NCBI GenBank assembly: GCA_035542575.1
Contig: DATKLE010000077.1
Location: 57,713 to 121,712, forward strand
Direction: 5' to 3'
DNA: 64,000 nt
DNA from: JAIQET01 sp035542575
GTDB taxonomy: Bacteria; Acidobacteriota; Terriglobia; Terriglobales; Acidobacteriaceae
Made by a program: the position numbers and the translations under genes. Shown piece after piece: positions 7,727 to 15,582 of this stretch (positions within the stretch are counted from its first letter, which is position 1; each line of letters opens with the position of its first letter). A model generated the notes under the pieces. The model was not told the origin of the DNA, ran no database searches, and saw nothing but the letters and a program-made list of their open reading frames with translations.

Positions 7727-10420
7727 TTACGCTTTTTGCTGCTTTGATGCACTCGCCACCTTGGCTTGGCCTCGCCCCTGATAAGCGCTCCAAAACAGTT
7801 CGACCAATTCGCTGACCAGCGGCATGCGAGGGTTCGACCGCCAGGAGGGATCGTCAAAGGCGATTTTGGTCAAATCGGGGATGGCCCGCTCGAATTCCTC
7901 CTTGGAGATTCCCAGGGCGGCAATCGAACGCGGCATCGCCAACTGGTCGAGTAATTTCTCCGTCGCCTCCACCAGGTTCTTCACCTTCTCCTCAATCGTG
8001 TGGCCGCCGAGACCGAGCAAGTCGGCCATCATGGCGTACTTCTTGTGTGCGATGTAGCCTCCCTGGTTTGGCGACGGCATGAACTTGGTGGGGACCGACG
8101 CATTGTAGGCAATGACGTGCGGCAACATGAGCGCATTGGCGCGGCCGTGCGCCACCCCGAAGCGCGCGCCGAAAGCATGCGCCAGCGCGTGATTCACGCC
8201 CACTGACGCGTTTGAGAACGCAATAGCCGCGATGCAGGCGGCGTTGTGCATCATCGTCCGCGCCTCTTCGTCGCGCGGATTCTCGTACGCGATAGGCAGG
8301 TACTTGAACGCCAGCCGGATCGCCTGCATGGCGTTGGAGTCGGTGTAGGGCGAAGCGAAAATCGAGACCCCAGCTTCCAGCGCGTGGGTCAAGCAGTCAA
8401 CGCCGGTGTCGGCGGTAAGGCCTTTCGGCATGGACATGACAAATTGCGGATCGACGATCGCAACATCGGGACTCAGCGAGTAATCGGCGAGTGTCACCTT
8501 GCGTCCTTGCTCTTTGTCGGTGAGGACGGCAAACGGAGTGACCTCACTCCCCGTGCCACTGGTCGTGGAAATGGCAATCAACCGCGCCCGGTTGACTTTT
8601 TCGGTCGGGTACTCGACCACGCGTTTGCGCAGATCGAGGAACGGCGCCGCCAACTCCTCCAAATCGGCCGCGGGCGACTCATACTTGAGTTTCATGATCT
8701 TGGCCGCGTCAATTACCGACCCACCGCCCAGCGCGATGATCTGGTCCGCTTTGTAGAAATTGAGCACTTCCACCCCCTGCATGACGACCTTGACCTCGGG
8801 CTCGGCATCGGGGATGACCGAGACGTGAACGAGCGTCTGGGGAGGAATGTAGCGGCGGACAATGTCTACGTGGCCGATCTGCTCCAAAGCCGGATTGGTG
8901 ACGATAATGGTGGAGCGCGATGGGAACTGCAGCAGATTCTCCACCGCGTTCATGTTGAAGTAGATCTGATTGGGAACACGGAACCACATATGGGCCGGGG
9001 TCCGGCGGGCCACCCGCTTGATATTGAGGTAGTGATAGACATTCACATTATCCATGGTGCTGTTGCCGCCGCCGGTCCCACAACCAAAGGAGAAGGTGGG
9101 CACCATGTCGTTGTAAACCCCGCCCAGGGCCCCGATGGAGCCCGGCGAGTTGACGATAATCCGCCCCGCGTTGATCACCTCGCCGAACTTGCGGATGATC
9201 TCGTCGTTACGCGAGAAAATGACCGCCGTATGTCCCAGCCCCCCGGCATGGTTCACGTCCACACACGTCTTCAACGCTTCATCCACAGACTTCGCTCGAT
9301 AGACGGAGAGGACCGGAAACAGCTTCTCGACCGACAGAGGGTATTCGTGGCCGACGCCTTGAATGGGCGCAACCAGCAGTTTGGTATTGGGCTTGACCGA
9401 AAGGCCGACAAAGCGGGCGATATCGGCGGCCTTCTGGCCGACCGCCATGGGCTGCATGCATCCCTTCTCGGGATCGATCACCGTGCGGCCTAGCAGTTCC
9501 GTCTCCTTCTCGTTGCAGATGTGCGCCCCCAGTTCCGCGAATTTCTTCAGCGCCAGGTCGTAGATCTCATCATCGATCACCACCGTCTGCTCAGAGGCGC
9601 AGATGGTTCCGTTATCGAAGGTCTTGGAGATGATGATGTCCACCACGGCCATGTTCAGATCGGCGGTCTTTTCCAGATAAACGGGCGTGTTGCCCGGCCC
9701 CACACCCAGGGCCGGCTTGCCGGAGCTATAGGCGGCTTTGACCGCGCCCGGGCCACCGGTGGCATCAATCAGGCCGACGTCTTTGTGCCGCATCAGATAA
9801 GCGTTGTCCTGCAGAGTATGCGATTCCAGGCAGGTAAAGACGCCTTCCGGCGCGCCGTGCTTGACCGCTGTCTCATACATGATCCTCACGGCCTCGGAAC
9901 AGCAGCGCCAGGCATTGGGATGCGGACTAAAAATGACTGCGTTCCGCGTCTTGATGGCCATGATGCACTTGAAGAGAACTGTCGAGGTCGGGTTGGTAAT
10001 CGGTATGAGCGAAAAGATGACCCCGATGGGTTCCGCCACCTCGGTCACTCCGCGCTCGGGAAACTCGCGGATGGTGCCAACTGTGCGTTTGTCCTTGACG
10101 TAGTTGTAGACGAACTCCGTGGCCACCATATTCTTGATGGCCTTGTCTTCCAGGACCCCGAGCCGGGTTTCCTCGATCGCCAGGCGGGCCAAATACTGCG
10201 CCTGTTCCAGCCCAGCCAAGACCATCGGTTTGACAATGCGGTCGACGTCTTCCTGCGTGCATTGGGTAAAGACGGCGGCTGCGGTCCGGGCCTGCCGGAC
10301 AAGCCCTTCCAGGTAGGCAATCCGTTCTTCACTGAGGCTTGTGCCGTGGGCCTGATCTGAGTTGTTTCCCTTGTCGCGTGGGAGTGGCACCCGATTCTCT
10401 AACCCTGTGCTGGTGACCAT
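7727..10420 (-). CDS. adhE: Bifunctional acetaldehyde-CoA/alcohol dehydrogenase
   Basis: Two fused enzymes: an N-terminal CoA-acylating aldehyde dehydrogenase (acyl-CoA to aldehyde) and a C-terminal iron-dependent alcohol dehydrogenase (aldehyde to alcohol), using NADH. The ALDH nucleophile is Cys274 in NGTICASEQ; the Fe-ADH part shows TSGTGSEVTPF and the metal-binding His region VNHALAHAFGARFGVAHGRAN. Length 897 residues, normal for AdhE. The ATG at 10420 is preceded by GGAGG four bases upstream, favouring it over an in-frame start 17 codons earlier. First gene of the operon with STAS, HMGR and WS/DGAT. A perfect palindrome 60 bp upstream may be its operator. In this context it may supply ethanol or longer alcohols for ester formation. 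Confidence 0.95.
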   Translation of the reverse strand: MVTSTGLENRVPLPRDKGNNSDQAHGTSLSEERIAYLEGLVRQARTAAAVFTQCTQEDVDRIVKPMVLAGLEQAQYLARLAIEETRLGVLEDKAIKNMVATEFVYNYVKDKRTVGTIREFPERGVTEVAEPIGVIFSLIPITNPTSTVLFKCIMAIKTRNAVIFSPHPNAWRCCSEAVRIMYETAVKHGAPEGVFTCLESHTLQDNAYLMRHKDVGLIDATGGPGAVKAAYSSGKPALGVGPGNTPVYLEKTADLNMAVVDIIISKTFDNGTICASEQTVVIDDEIYDLALKKFAELGAHICNEKETELLGRTVIDPEKGCMQPMAVGQKAADIARFVGLSVKPNTKLLVAPIQGVGHEYPLSVEKLFPVLSVYRAKSVDEALKTCVDVNHAGGLGHTAVIFSRNDEIIRKFGEVINAGRIIVNSPGSIGALGGVYNDMVPTFSFGCGTGGGNSTMDNVNVYHYLNIKRVARRTPAHMWFRVPNQIYFNMNAVENLLQFPSRSTIIVTNPALEQIGHVDIVRRYIPPQTLVHVSVIPDAEPEVKVVMQGVEVLNFYKADQIIALGGGSVIDAAKIMKLKYESPAADLEELAAPFLDLRKRVVEYPTEKVNRARLIAISTTSGTGSEVTPFAVLTDKEQGRKVTLADYSLSPDVAIVDPQFVMSMPKGLTADTGVDCLTHALEAGVSIFASPYTDSNAMQAIRLAFKYLPIAYENPRDEEARTMMHNAACIAAIAFSNASVGVNHALAHAFGARFGVAHGRANALMLPHVIAYNASVPTKFMPSPNQGGYIAHKKYAMMADLLGLGGHTIEEKVKNLVEATEKLLDQLAMPRSIAALGISKEEFERAIPDLTKIAFDDPSWRSNPRMPLVSELVELFWSAYQGRGQAKVASASKQQKA

Positions 10421-10480
10421 TGCGCCTCCGTTGTCCGCGAGGATCGGTGGGGCCTGAATTACAAGGCGCACAGCCTGCCG

Positions 10481-10504
10481 GTCGTGAAGCCGACTTCACG
10501 ACCC
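10481..10504. promoter_or_regulatory. Perfect palindrome upstream of adhE, candidate operator
   Basis: 10-bp arms GGTCGTGAAG and CTTCACGACC around the spacer CCGA, lying 61-84 bp upstream of the adhE ATG and about 200 bp from the divergent gene. The GTGAA...TTCAC halves recall Rex (redox-sensing repressor) sites, but the distance between halves is 6 bp here rather than the usual 4. It could instead be an RNA hairpin. No bound factor is known. Confidence 0.45.
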
Positions 10505-10661
10505 TGAGCAGTATGGGCAGCTCTGACCGGGCGGGAGCGGGTCCCGCGGGTGAGAGCTCGGACCACGATCAAGCTTAGCCGGATGGCGTTACGGGACGCG
10601 GTGATGCGTAACCGCCATGTCAGTGATCTTGAATGGCGGGCGCAAGTGAAATGTTGTGCCT

Positions 10662-10689
10662 TTGCCCTCGTCCGAAACACCCATATAAT
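10662..10689 (+). promoter_or_regulatory. Candidate promoter of the spermidine-synthase-like gene
   Basis: A perfect TATAAT at 10684-10689 with TTGCCC at 10662-10667, spacer 16 bp. Initiation would fall about 4 bases before ATG 10700, so the mRNA would be nearly leaderless, in keeping with the absence of a Shine-Dalgarno sequence there. If translation starts at ATG 10733 instead, the leader would be about 37 nt. Confidence 0.5.
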
Positions 10690-10699
10690 TCACTTCTCC

Positions 10700-12844
10700 A
10701 TGACAGATCAATACGATGCGCGTAGCCCCAGGATGTCTGCTGCCACTGTTGAACCGGCACCGCAAAGTCGGAGCGATGGGCTCGCCGGGAAGTTGTTTTT
10801 GGCGAGTTTTGTCGCGCTGTATTTCGAGCTGGTGGTGATCCGATATCTCTCCACTGAGATTCGTGTCTTTGCCTATCTAAAGAACCTGCCTCTGATTGCC
10901 AGCTTCTTTGGCATCGGTCTGGGTATGATCCTGGGAGCTCCCGGGAAGCGCCCGAAGGTGGCGTTTCCAGTCGTCGCTCTGGTCCTGTTCTTGCTCACTG
11001 CTTTCGCTCCTACGTTTCACCTGACCCACATCGTCCCTCCCCCGTCGGACTACTACATTTGGGGGAGTTCATCCAAACTTCCCGGCGTACTGGTCTTGCT
11101 GCGCTTTCTCGGAGTGGTCCTCAGCATTCTGGCGCTGGTGGTGGCTTTCTTCGTATTCCTCGGCGGAATCGTTGGAGAGTGCTTGACGCGGTTCGCCCCA
11201 CTTCCAGGTTACGGCATCAACCTTGCCGGAAGTCTGGCTGGGGTGGCAGTCTTCACGCTGCTGGCCTTCCTCCGTCTTCCGCCGGTGGCGTGGATATTCA
11301 TCGGGTTGCTTTGTCTGGCGCCATTCTTCCGCAAGAACCGGTGGGCCCTGGTACTGTTCCTGCTCACGGTGGTGGCGACTCTTCCGTTCAAGCGCAACGT
11401 CTATTGGTCGCCCTACTACCGTATCGACGTGCGGGCGTATCCGGCGCCATCGGGCTGGCCTCGGCCGGCGGGCTATGAGCTGAGGGTCAATCACGACTAT
11501 CACCAGCACCTGCTGGATCTCTCGAACGACTTCGTGTCGCGCTACCCCGAACTGGAGCCCAACAAGACCGCGCTGGTCAGCTACCTGCTTCCGTATCGCG
11601 TGGCGCCTCATCCAGCGCAGGTGCTGGTGGTGGGGGCGGGCACCGGCAACGACGTCGCCGCCGCTTTGCGACAAGGCGCCGAGCACGTGGATGCCGTGGA
11701 AATTGACCCCTCGATCCTCGACCTCGGGAGACGCTACCATCCCGAGCATCCTTATGATTCTCCCCGGGTGACGGTGTACAACGACGACGCGCGGGCGTTC
11801 TTCAAGAAAAACGACAAGACGTATGACCTTATCGTCTTCGGCTTTCTCGACTCCCACACCCTGCTCTCGAGTTTTTCGTCCCTGCGGCTGGACAACTTCG
11901 TTTATACGCGGGAGAGCTTTCAGGAAGCCGGGCGGATGCTGCGCCCCGGCGGCACCATGGTCCTGACCTTTGGCACGGGAAGGTCATTCGTGAATCAACG
12001 CATCTACGCGACCCTGGCCGACGCCTTCGGCTCGCCACCCCAGGTGTATCCAGTCGGGTATATGGGTGGCCTGTCGTTTGTCATCCGGAAAGCCCAGGCT
12101 GCACCTCCGCCGGAGGGCCTGCCGGACATCGGCGGACAACTCGCCCAGCGCGGGGCAAGCACTCTCGTCGCCACCGACCAGTGGCCCTTTCTTTACCTGG
12201 CAAGCCGAAGCATTCCACAGTCGATTGTGTGGGTCCTGGTGCCGTTCCTGATCGGGGCGTTTTACCTGGTGCAGCGCACGGTGAGTCTTCCGCGGCTGGC
12301 CAGCCGGCAATCGCTGCACTTGTTCCTGCTGGGCGCCGGCTTTCTCCTCCTCGAGACAAAAGGGGTGACGGAACTGTCACTGCTGTTTGGTTCCACTTGG
12401 ACGGTGAATGCGGTGGTGATTGCAGCTTTCCTGTGCATGGCGCTGCTCGCGAATGCGCTCGCCATGCATCGCCCCTTGTCGCGACCGTTAGCCTACGCCG
12501 CACTGTTGCTTTTGCTGGGATTGGGCCTCTGGCTCCCGTATTCGTTGTTCGGCGGCTTATCTCCGCCCCTGAAAGTACTCCTGGCGGCGCTCGTTGTCGG
12601 GCTCCCAGTCTTCTTCTCGGGAATGATCTTTTCGCAGAGCTTTCGTGATGTGGCGGCCCCAGCCCAGGGGCTAGGCGTCAACTTGCTGGGTGCGGTCGTA
12701 GGGGGCACCCTGGAGAATGCCGTCATGATCGGGGGCACTCTGTGGCTGGGGGTTCTGGCAATCGCTCTCTATGCGCTGTCCGCGATGTGCATGAGCCGTA
12801 GCAAAGCCGCCAGTGATTTCGCCCGACCTTTAGACCAAGCATAG
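10700..12844 (+). CDS. Multi-spanning membrane protein with spermidine-synthase-like methyltransferase domain
   Basis: About 714 residues in three parts: six to seven hydrophobic segments at the N-terminus (for example LFLASFVALYFELVVIRYL and SILALVVAFFVFLGGIVG), a soluble Rossmann domain with the SAM/dcSAM-binding loop VVGAGTGND, the acidic strand end VEIDPSILD and DDARAFF, and a C-terminal block of about seven more membrane helices. The Rossmann part has the spermidine synthase fold, but this architecture is of unknown function in bacteria. The start at ATG 10700 has no SD but a TATAAT just upstream; ATG 10733 is an alternative. It is divergent from adhE and convergent with the acyl-CoA dehydrogenase gene. 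Confidence 0.85.
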   Translation: MTDQYDARSPRMSAATVEPAPQSRSDGLAGKLFLASFVALYFELVVIRYLSTEIRVFAYLKNLPLIASFFGIGLGMILGAPGKRPKVAFPVVALVLFLLTAFAPTFHLTHIVPPPSDYYIWGSSSKLPGVLVLLRFLGVVLSILALVVAFFVFLGGIVGECLTRFAPLPGYGINLAGSLAGVAVFTLLAFLRLPPVAWIFIGLLCLAPFFRKNRWALVLFLLTVVATLPFKRNVYWSPYYRIDVRAYPAPSGWPRPAGYELRVNHDYHQHLLDLSNDFVSRYPELEPNKTALVSYLLPYRVAPHPAQVLVVGAGTGNDVAAALRQGAEHVDAVEIDPSILDLGRRYHPEHPYDSPRVTVYNDDARAFFKKNDKTYDLIVFGFLDSHTLLSSFSSLRLDNFVYTRESFQEAGRMLRPGGTMVLTFGTGRSFVNQRIYATLADAFGSPPQVYPVGYMGGLSFVIRKAQAAPPPEGLPDIGGQLAQRGASTLVATDQWPFLYLASRSIPQSIVWVLVPFLIGAFYLVQRTVSLPRLASRQSLHLFLLGAGFLLLETKGVTELSLLFGSTWTVNAVVIAAFLCMALLANALAMHRPLSRPLAYAALLLLLGLGLWLPYSLFGGLSPPLKVLLAALVVGLPVFFSGMIFSQSFRDVAAPAQGLGVNLLGAVVGGTLENAVMIGGTLWLGVLAIALYALSAMCMSRSKAASDFARPLDQA

Positions 12845-12857
12845 GCCAAACAAGGGG

Positions 12858-12907
12858 AACCCGTATCCGGCGGGTTGGAGCTCTGTCAGCCCAACAGGAT
12901 ACGGGTT
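12858..12907. terminator. Bidirectional terminator-like inverted repeat
   Basis: An 11-bp perfect stem (12858-12868 with 12897-12907) with an inner 5-bp stem (12874-12878 with 12891-12895). It lies exactly between two convergent genes that end at 12844 and 12920. On the plus strand it is followed only by a short TTT, so it may be a weak intrinsic terminator serving both directions. Confidence 0.65.
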
Positions 12908-12919
12908 TGATAGGCCCAG

Positions 12920-14719
12920 CTAGGCGATCACGTACTTGCCCGCTTCAATCACTCTGTGCGCGACCTTCTGGCGCAGAGCAACCGTGTTGAAGGGTTCGCT
13001 CTTAGCGAGGCGACGCACGATCGCCATCTGCGAGCGCAGCATGTCGCCTTCGCTCGCCGCAGCAATGACTCGTTTCGCGGCGCTCTCCACTTTCTCGATC
13101 GCGGTTGCAAGATAGACCCGGGCCATAGCGACGGCCAGCGTGGAGCCTGCCTCGCCGTGCTGCGCGGCCAGCTTCTGGGCGCGCAGCATGGCCGACTCCA
13201 TGGCATAGGTTTCAATCGCCATGTCGGCGATTGCGCCCATGATCTCCTGCTGGTCCTGGATCGTCTGCATGTACTTCTGCGACGCCACCCCAGCCGCGAA
13301 GAGGCCCATCTTCTTCGCACTGGCGACCAGCTTGCGCTCCTCGACAAAAGAGCTGTCACCGCCTTCGTCGGCGGGGGTACCGGAGAGCACTTCGTCCATG
13401 AGCTTCTTGATCGCGGGCAGCAGGGGCAGCTGTCCGGACATGGCCCGCTTCAGCAAGAAGCCGGTGATGACCAGCCGGTTGATCTCGTTGGTGCCTTCGA
13501 AGATGCGGTTGATGCGGGCGTCGCGGTAGGCACGCTCCGCCGGGTACTCCTCGACGAAGCCGTATCCACCGTAGATTTGCACCATCTCGTCAACCACATA
13601 GTGGATAAACTCCGATCCCCATACCTTGAGGATGGAGCACTCGATGGCATACTCGTCGATGATCTTGCGAACCGGGGCCATGTCGCCGGTGTGGGACTGG
13701 CCTTGCGCTGCGATGGCTGCGTCCACCATGCCCACCGTGCGATATGCCATGGCTTCCCCAGTGAAGATTCCGACTGCCATGTTGGCCAGTTTTTCGCGAA
13801 TCAATCCAAAGTCCGCAATCACCTTGCCGAATGCCTTGCGCTGCTTGGCATAGGCAATCGCGCTCTCGATGCAATACCGCGCCGAGCCTACGCAGCCCGC
13901 GCCCAGTTTGAAGCGGCCGACGTTCAAAACGTTGAAGGCGATCTGATGCCCCTTGCCGATCTCACCGAGAACGTTTTCCACTGGCACTTTGCAATCGGTG
14001 AGGATAAGGGGGCAGGTGGAAGAGCCGCGAATGCCCATCTTGTGTTCTTCGGCGCCCACCGCGAAGCCGGGGAAGCCACGCTCGATGAGAAACGCGGTGA
14101 ATTTTTCCCCGTTCACCTTGGCGAACACGGTGAACAGATCGGCGAAGCCGGCGTTGGTGATCCACATCTTCTCGCCGTTCAGGATGTAGTGCTTGCCATC
14201 CGGCGAAAGCTCGGCGCGGGCGCGGCAGTTGAGGGAATCGGACGCCGAAGACGATTCCGAAAGCGCATACGCGCCGATCATCTCGCCCGAGGCTAGCTTG
14301 GGCAGATATTTCTTCTTCTGCTCTTCGGTGCCGAAGTAAACGATGGGCAAGGTGCCGATGCAGGTGTGAGCTCCCCAGGTGGTGCTGAAGCCTCCGTACC
14401 GCGCCAGGCGGTCGGCGATGATGGCAGACGAAACTTTGTCCATCTGGGTGCCACCATATTCTTCAGGTATGTCCACTGAGCTCAGTCCGAGGTCGCTGGC
14501 CTTCTTCACCAGATCGCGATTGATGGAAAACTCCTTGTGCTCCATCTTTTCGATGTTGGGGACGATCTCGTTGGTGGCGAAGTCCTCCGCCGTCTTGGCG
14601 ATCAGTTGGTGCTGCTCAGTAAAGTCTTCGGGCGTGAAAACCTGTTCCGGCGGGAGGGACTCGATGAGGAAGCTGCCGCCGGTAATCTTTGTGGTCGGTG
14701 TTGCAACAACGGTGGCCAT
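12920..14719 (-). CDS. Acyl-CoA dehydrogenase with C-terminal extension (VLCAD/FadE type)
   Basis: An FAD enzyme making trans-2-enoyl-CoA in the first step of beta-oxidation. At 599 residues it is longer than the roughly 380-residue family core; the extra C-terminal 180 residues form a helical domain as in VLCAD-type enzymes. Segments seen: YALSESSSASDS and KMWITNAGFAD (FAD/substrate binding), YGGYGFVEEYPAERAYRDARI, and the catalytic glutamate candidate Glu408 in FEGTNEINR. The ATG at 14719 is preceded by GGGAGAAAG. Last gene of the nine-gene minus-strand fatty-acid operon, 63 bp after the SDR gene, ending at the shared terminator. Confidence 0.93.
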   Translation of the reverse strand: MATVVATPTTKITGGSFLIESLPPEQVFTPEDFTEQHQLIAKTAEDFATNEIVPNIEKMEHKEFSINRDLVKKASDLGLSSVDIPEEYGGTQMDKVSSAIIADRLARYGGFSTTWGAHTCIGTLPIVYFGTEEQKKKYLPKLASGEMIGAYALSESSSASDSLNCRARAELSPDGKHYILNGEKMWITNAGFADLFTVFAKVNGEKFTAFLIERGFPGFAVGAEEHKMGIRGSSTCPLILTDCKVPVENVLGEIGKGHQIAFNVLNVGRFKLGAGCVGSARYCIESAIAYAKQRKAFGKVIADFGLIREKLANMAVGIFTGEAMAYRTVGMVDAAIAAQGQSHTGDMAPVRKIIDEYAIECSILKVWGSEFIHYVVDEMVQIYGGYGFVEEYPAERAYRDARINRIFEGTNEINRLVITGFLLKRAMSGQLPLLPAIKKLMDEVLSGTPADEGGDSSFVEERKLVASAKKMGLFAAGVASQKYMQTIQDQQEIMGAIADMAIETYAMESAMLRAQKLAAQHGEAGSTLAVAMARVYLATAIEKVESAAKRVIAAASEGDMLRSQMAIVRRLAKSEPFNTVALRQKVAHRVIEAGKYVIA

Positions 14720-14782
14720 ATTCTTTCTCCCTGAGAGTTAGTCGTGCGCTTCGGTTCGATAGCAAAGATGCCACCTGCGCTC

Positions 14783-15568
14783 CTACGCCGGCGGCTTCAA
14801 CACTTGCGTACTGGCCTGCAGTTTGCGCATGCCACGCAGCCAGCGGTCATAGTCGGTGGCCTTGCGCAGGAAATATTCGGAAACCTCGGGATGCGGCAGG
14901 ATCAGGAATCGCTCCTCGGCAAGCCCCTTGACCACCGCATCGGCAACCTGTTCTGGTTCGAGCGCGGTTTCCAGTAGAAAGGCACCACCGCCGAACTCGG
15001 CGCGGCGCAGCATGTCGGTGCGCACCCCTTGCGGGCACAAGGTGGAAACCTTGATGCCCTGGTCGCCGTGGGTGATGGCGATCCACTCCGCCAGCGCCAG
15101 TGCGGCGTGCTTGGTTACGGCGTAGGGCGCCGAGCCCAGTTGCGTCAGCAGACCGGCGGCCGAGACCGTCTGCAGCAGGTATCCTTCCCCGCGTGCCAGC
15201 ATGGCCGGCAGCACCGCCCGCGCTGCGTAAACGTGGGCCATGAGGTTGACGTTCCAACTCTTCGACCACTCCTGATCCGGGGCCTCGACGCCGCCCTGCG
15301 CGCCAACCCCGGCATTCGAGCAAAACAGGTCAATGACCCCGAACTGTTTCAGTGTTGTCTCCACCAGGCGGACCACGTCAGGCTCGTGCGCAACGTTGGT
15401 GGGGAGAGCAACGCCGCCGATCTCGCCGGCGACCTGGGAGGCGGCGGCAGCCTGAATATCGGCAACGACTACCGCCTTTGCTCCTTCTGCCGCGAAGCGG
15501 CGGCATAGCGCCCGGCCAATGCCATTCGCGCCGCCTGTCACCACGATCACTTTGTCTCGTAGCTGCAT
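14783..15568 (-). CDS. Short-chain dehydrogenase/reductase
   Basis: A classical SDR of 261 residues: cofactor loop TGGANGIGR, NAG in CSNAGVGAQ, catalytic Ser in VSAAG and YxxxK as YAVTKHAAL. The acidic residue ending strand 2 (VVVADIQ) suggests NAD(H). It probably oxidises or reduces a hydroxy/keto-acyl intermediate; the exact substrate is not shown. Its place 14 bp behind the FadJ-type gene and before acyl-CoA dehydrogenase ties it to acyl-CoA breakdown. In the levulinate pathway of Pseudomonas putida an SDR (LvaD) converts the 4-keto- to the 4-hydroxy-acyl-CoA, which may be a parallel, but orthology is not established. Confidence 0.92.
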   Translation of the reverse strand: MQLRDKVIVVTGGANGIGRALCRRFAAEGAKAVVVADIQAAAASQVAGEIGGVALPTNVAHEPDVVRLVETTLKQFGVIDLFCSNAGVGAQGGVEAPDQEWSKSWNVNLMAHVYAARAVLPAMLARGEGYLLQTVSAAGLLTQLGSAPYAVTKHAALALAEWIAITHGDQGIKVSTLCPQGVRTDMLRRAEFGGGAFLLETALEPEQVADAVVKGLAEERFLILPHPEVSEYFLRKATDYDRWLRGMRKLQASTQVLKPPA

Positions 15569-15582
15569 ACTGGTACCCCTTC

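Noticed and set aside
12956..14296. Open frame of 446 codons opposite the acyl-CoA dehydrogenase
   Set aside because: Antisense shadow; no conserved segment or RBS.
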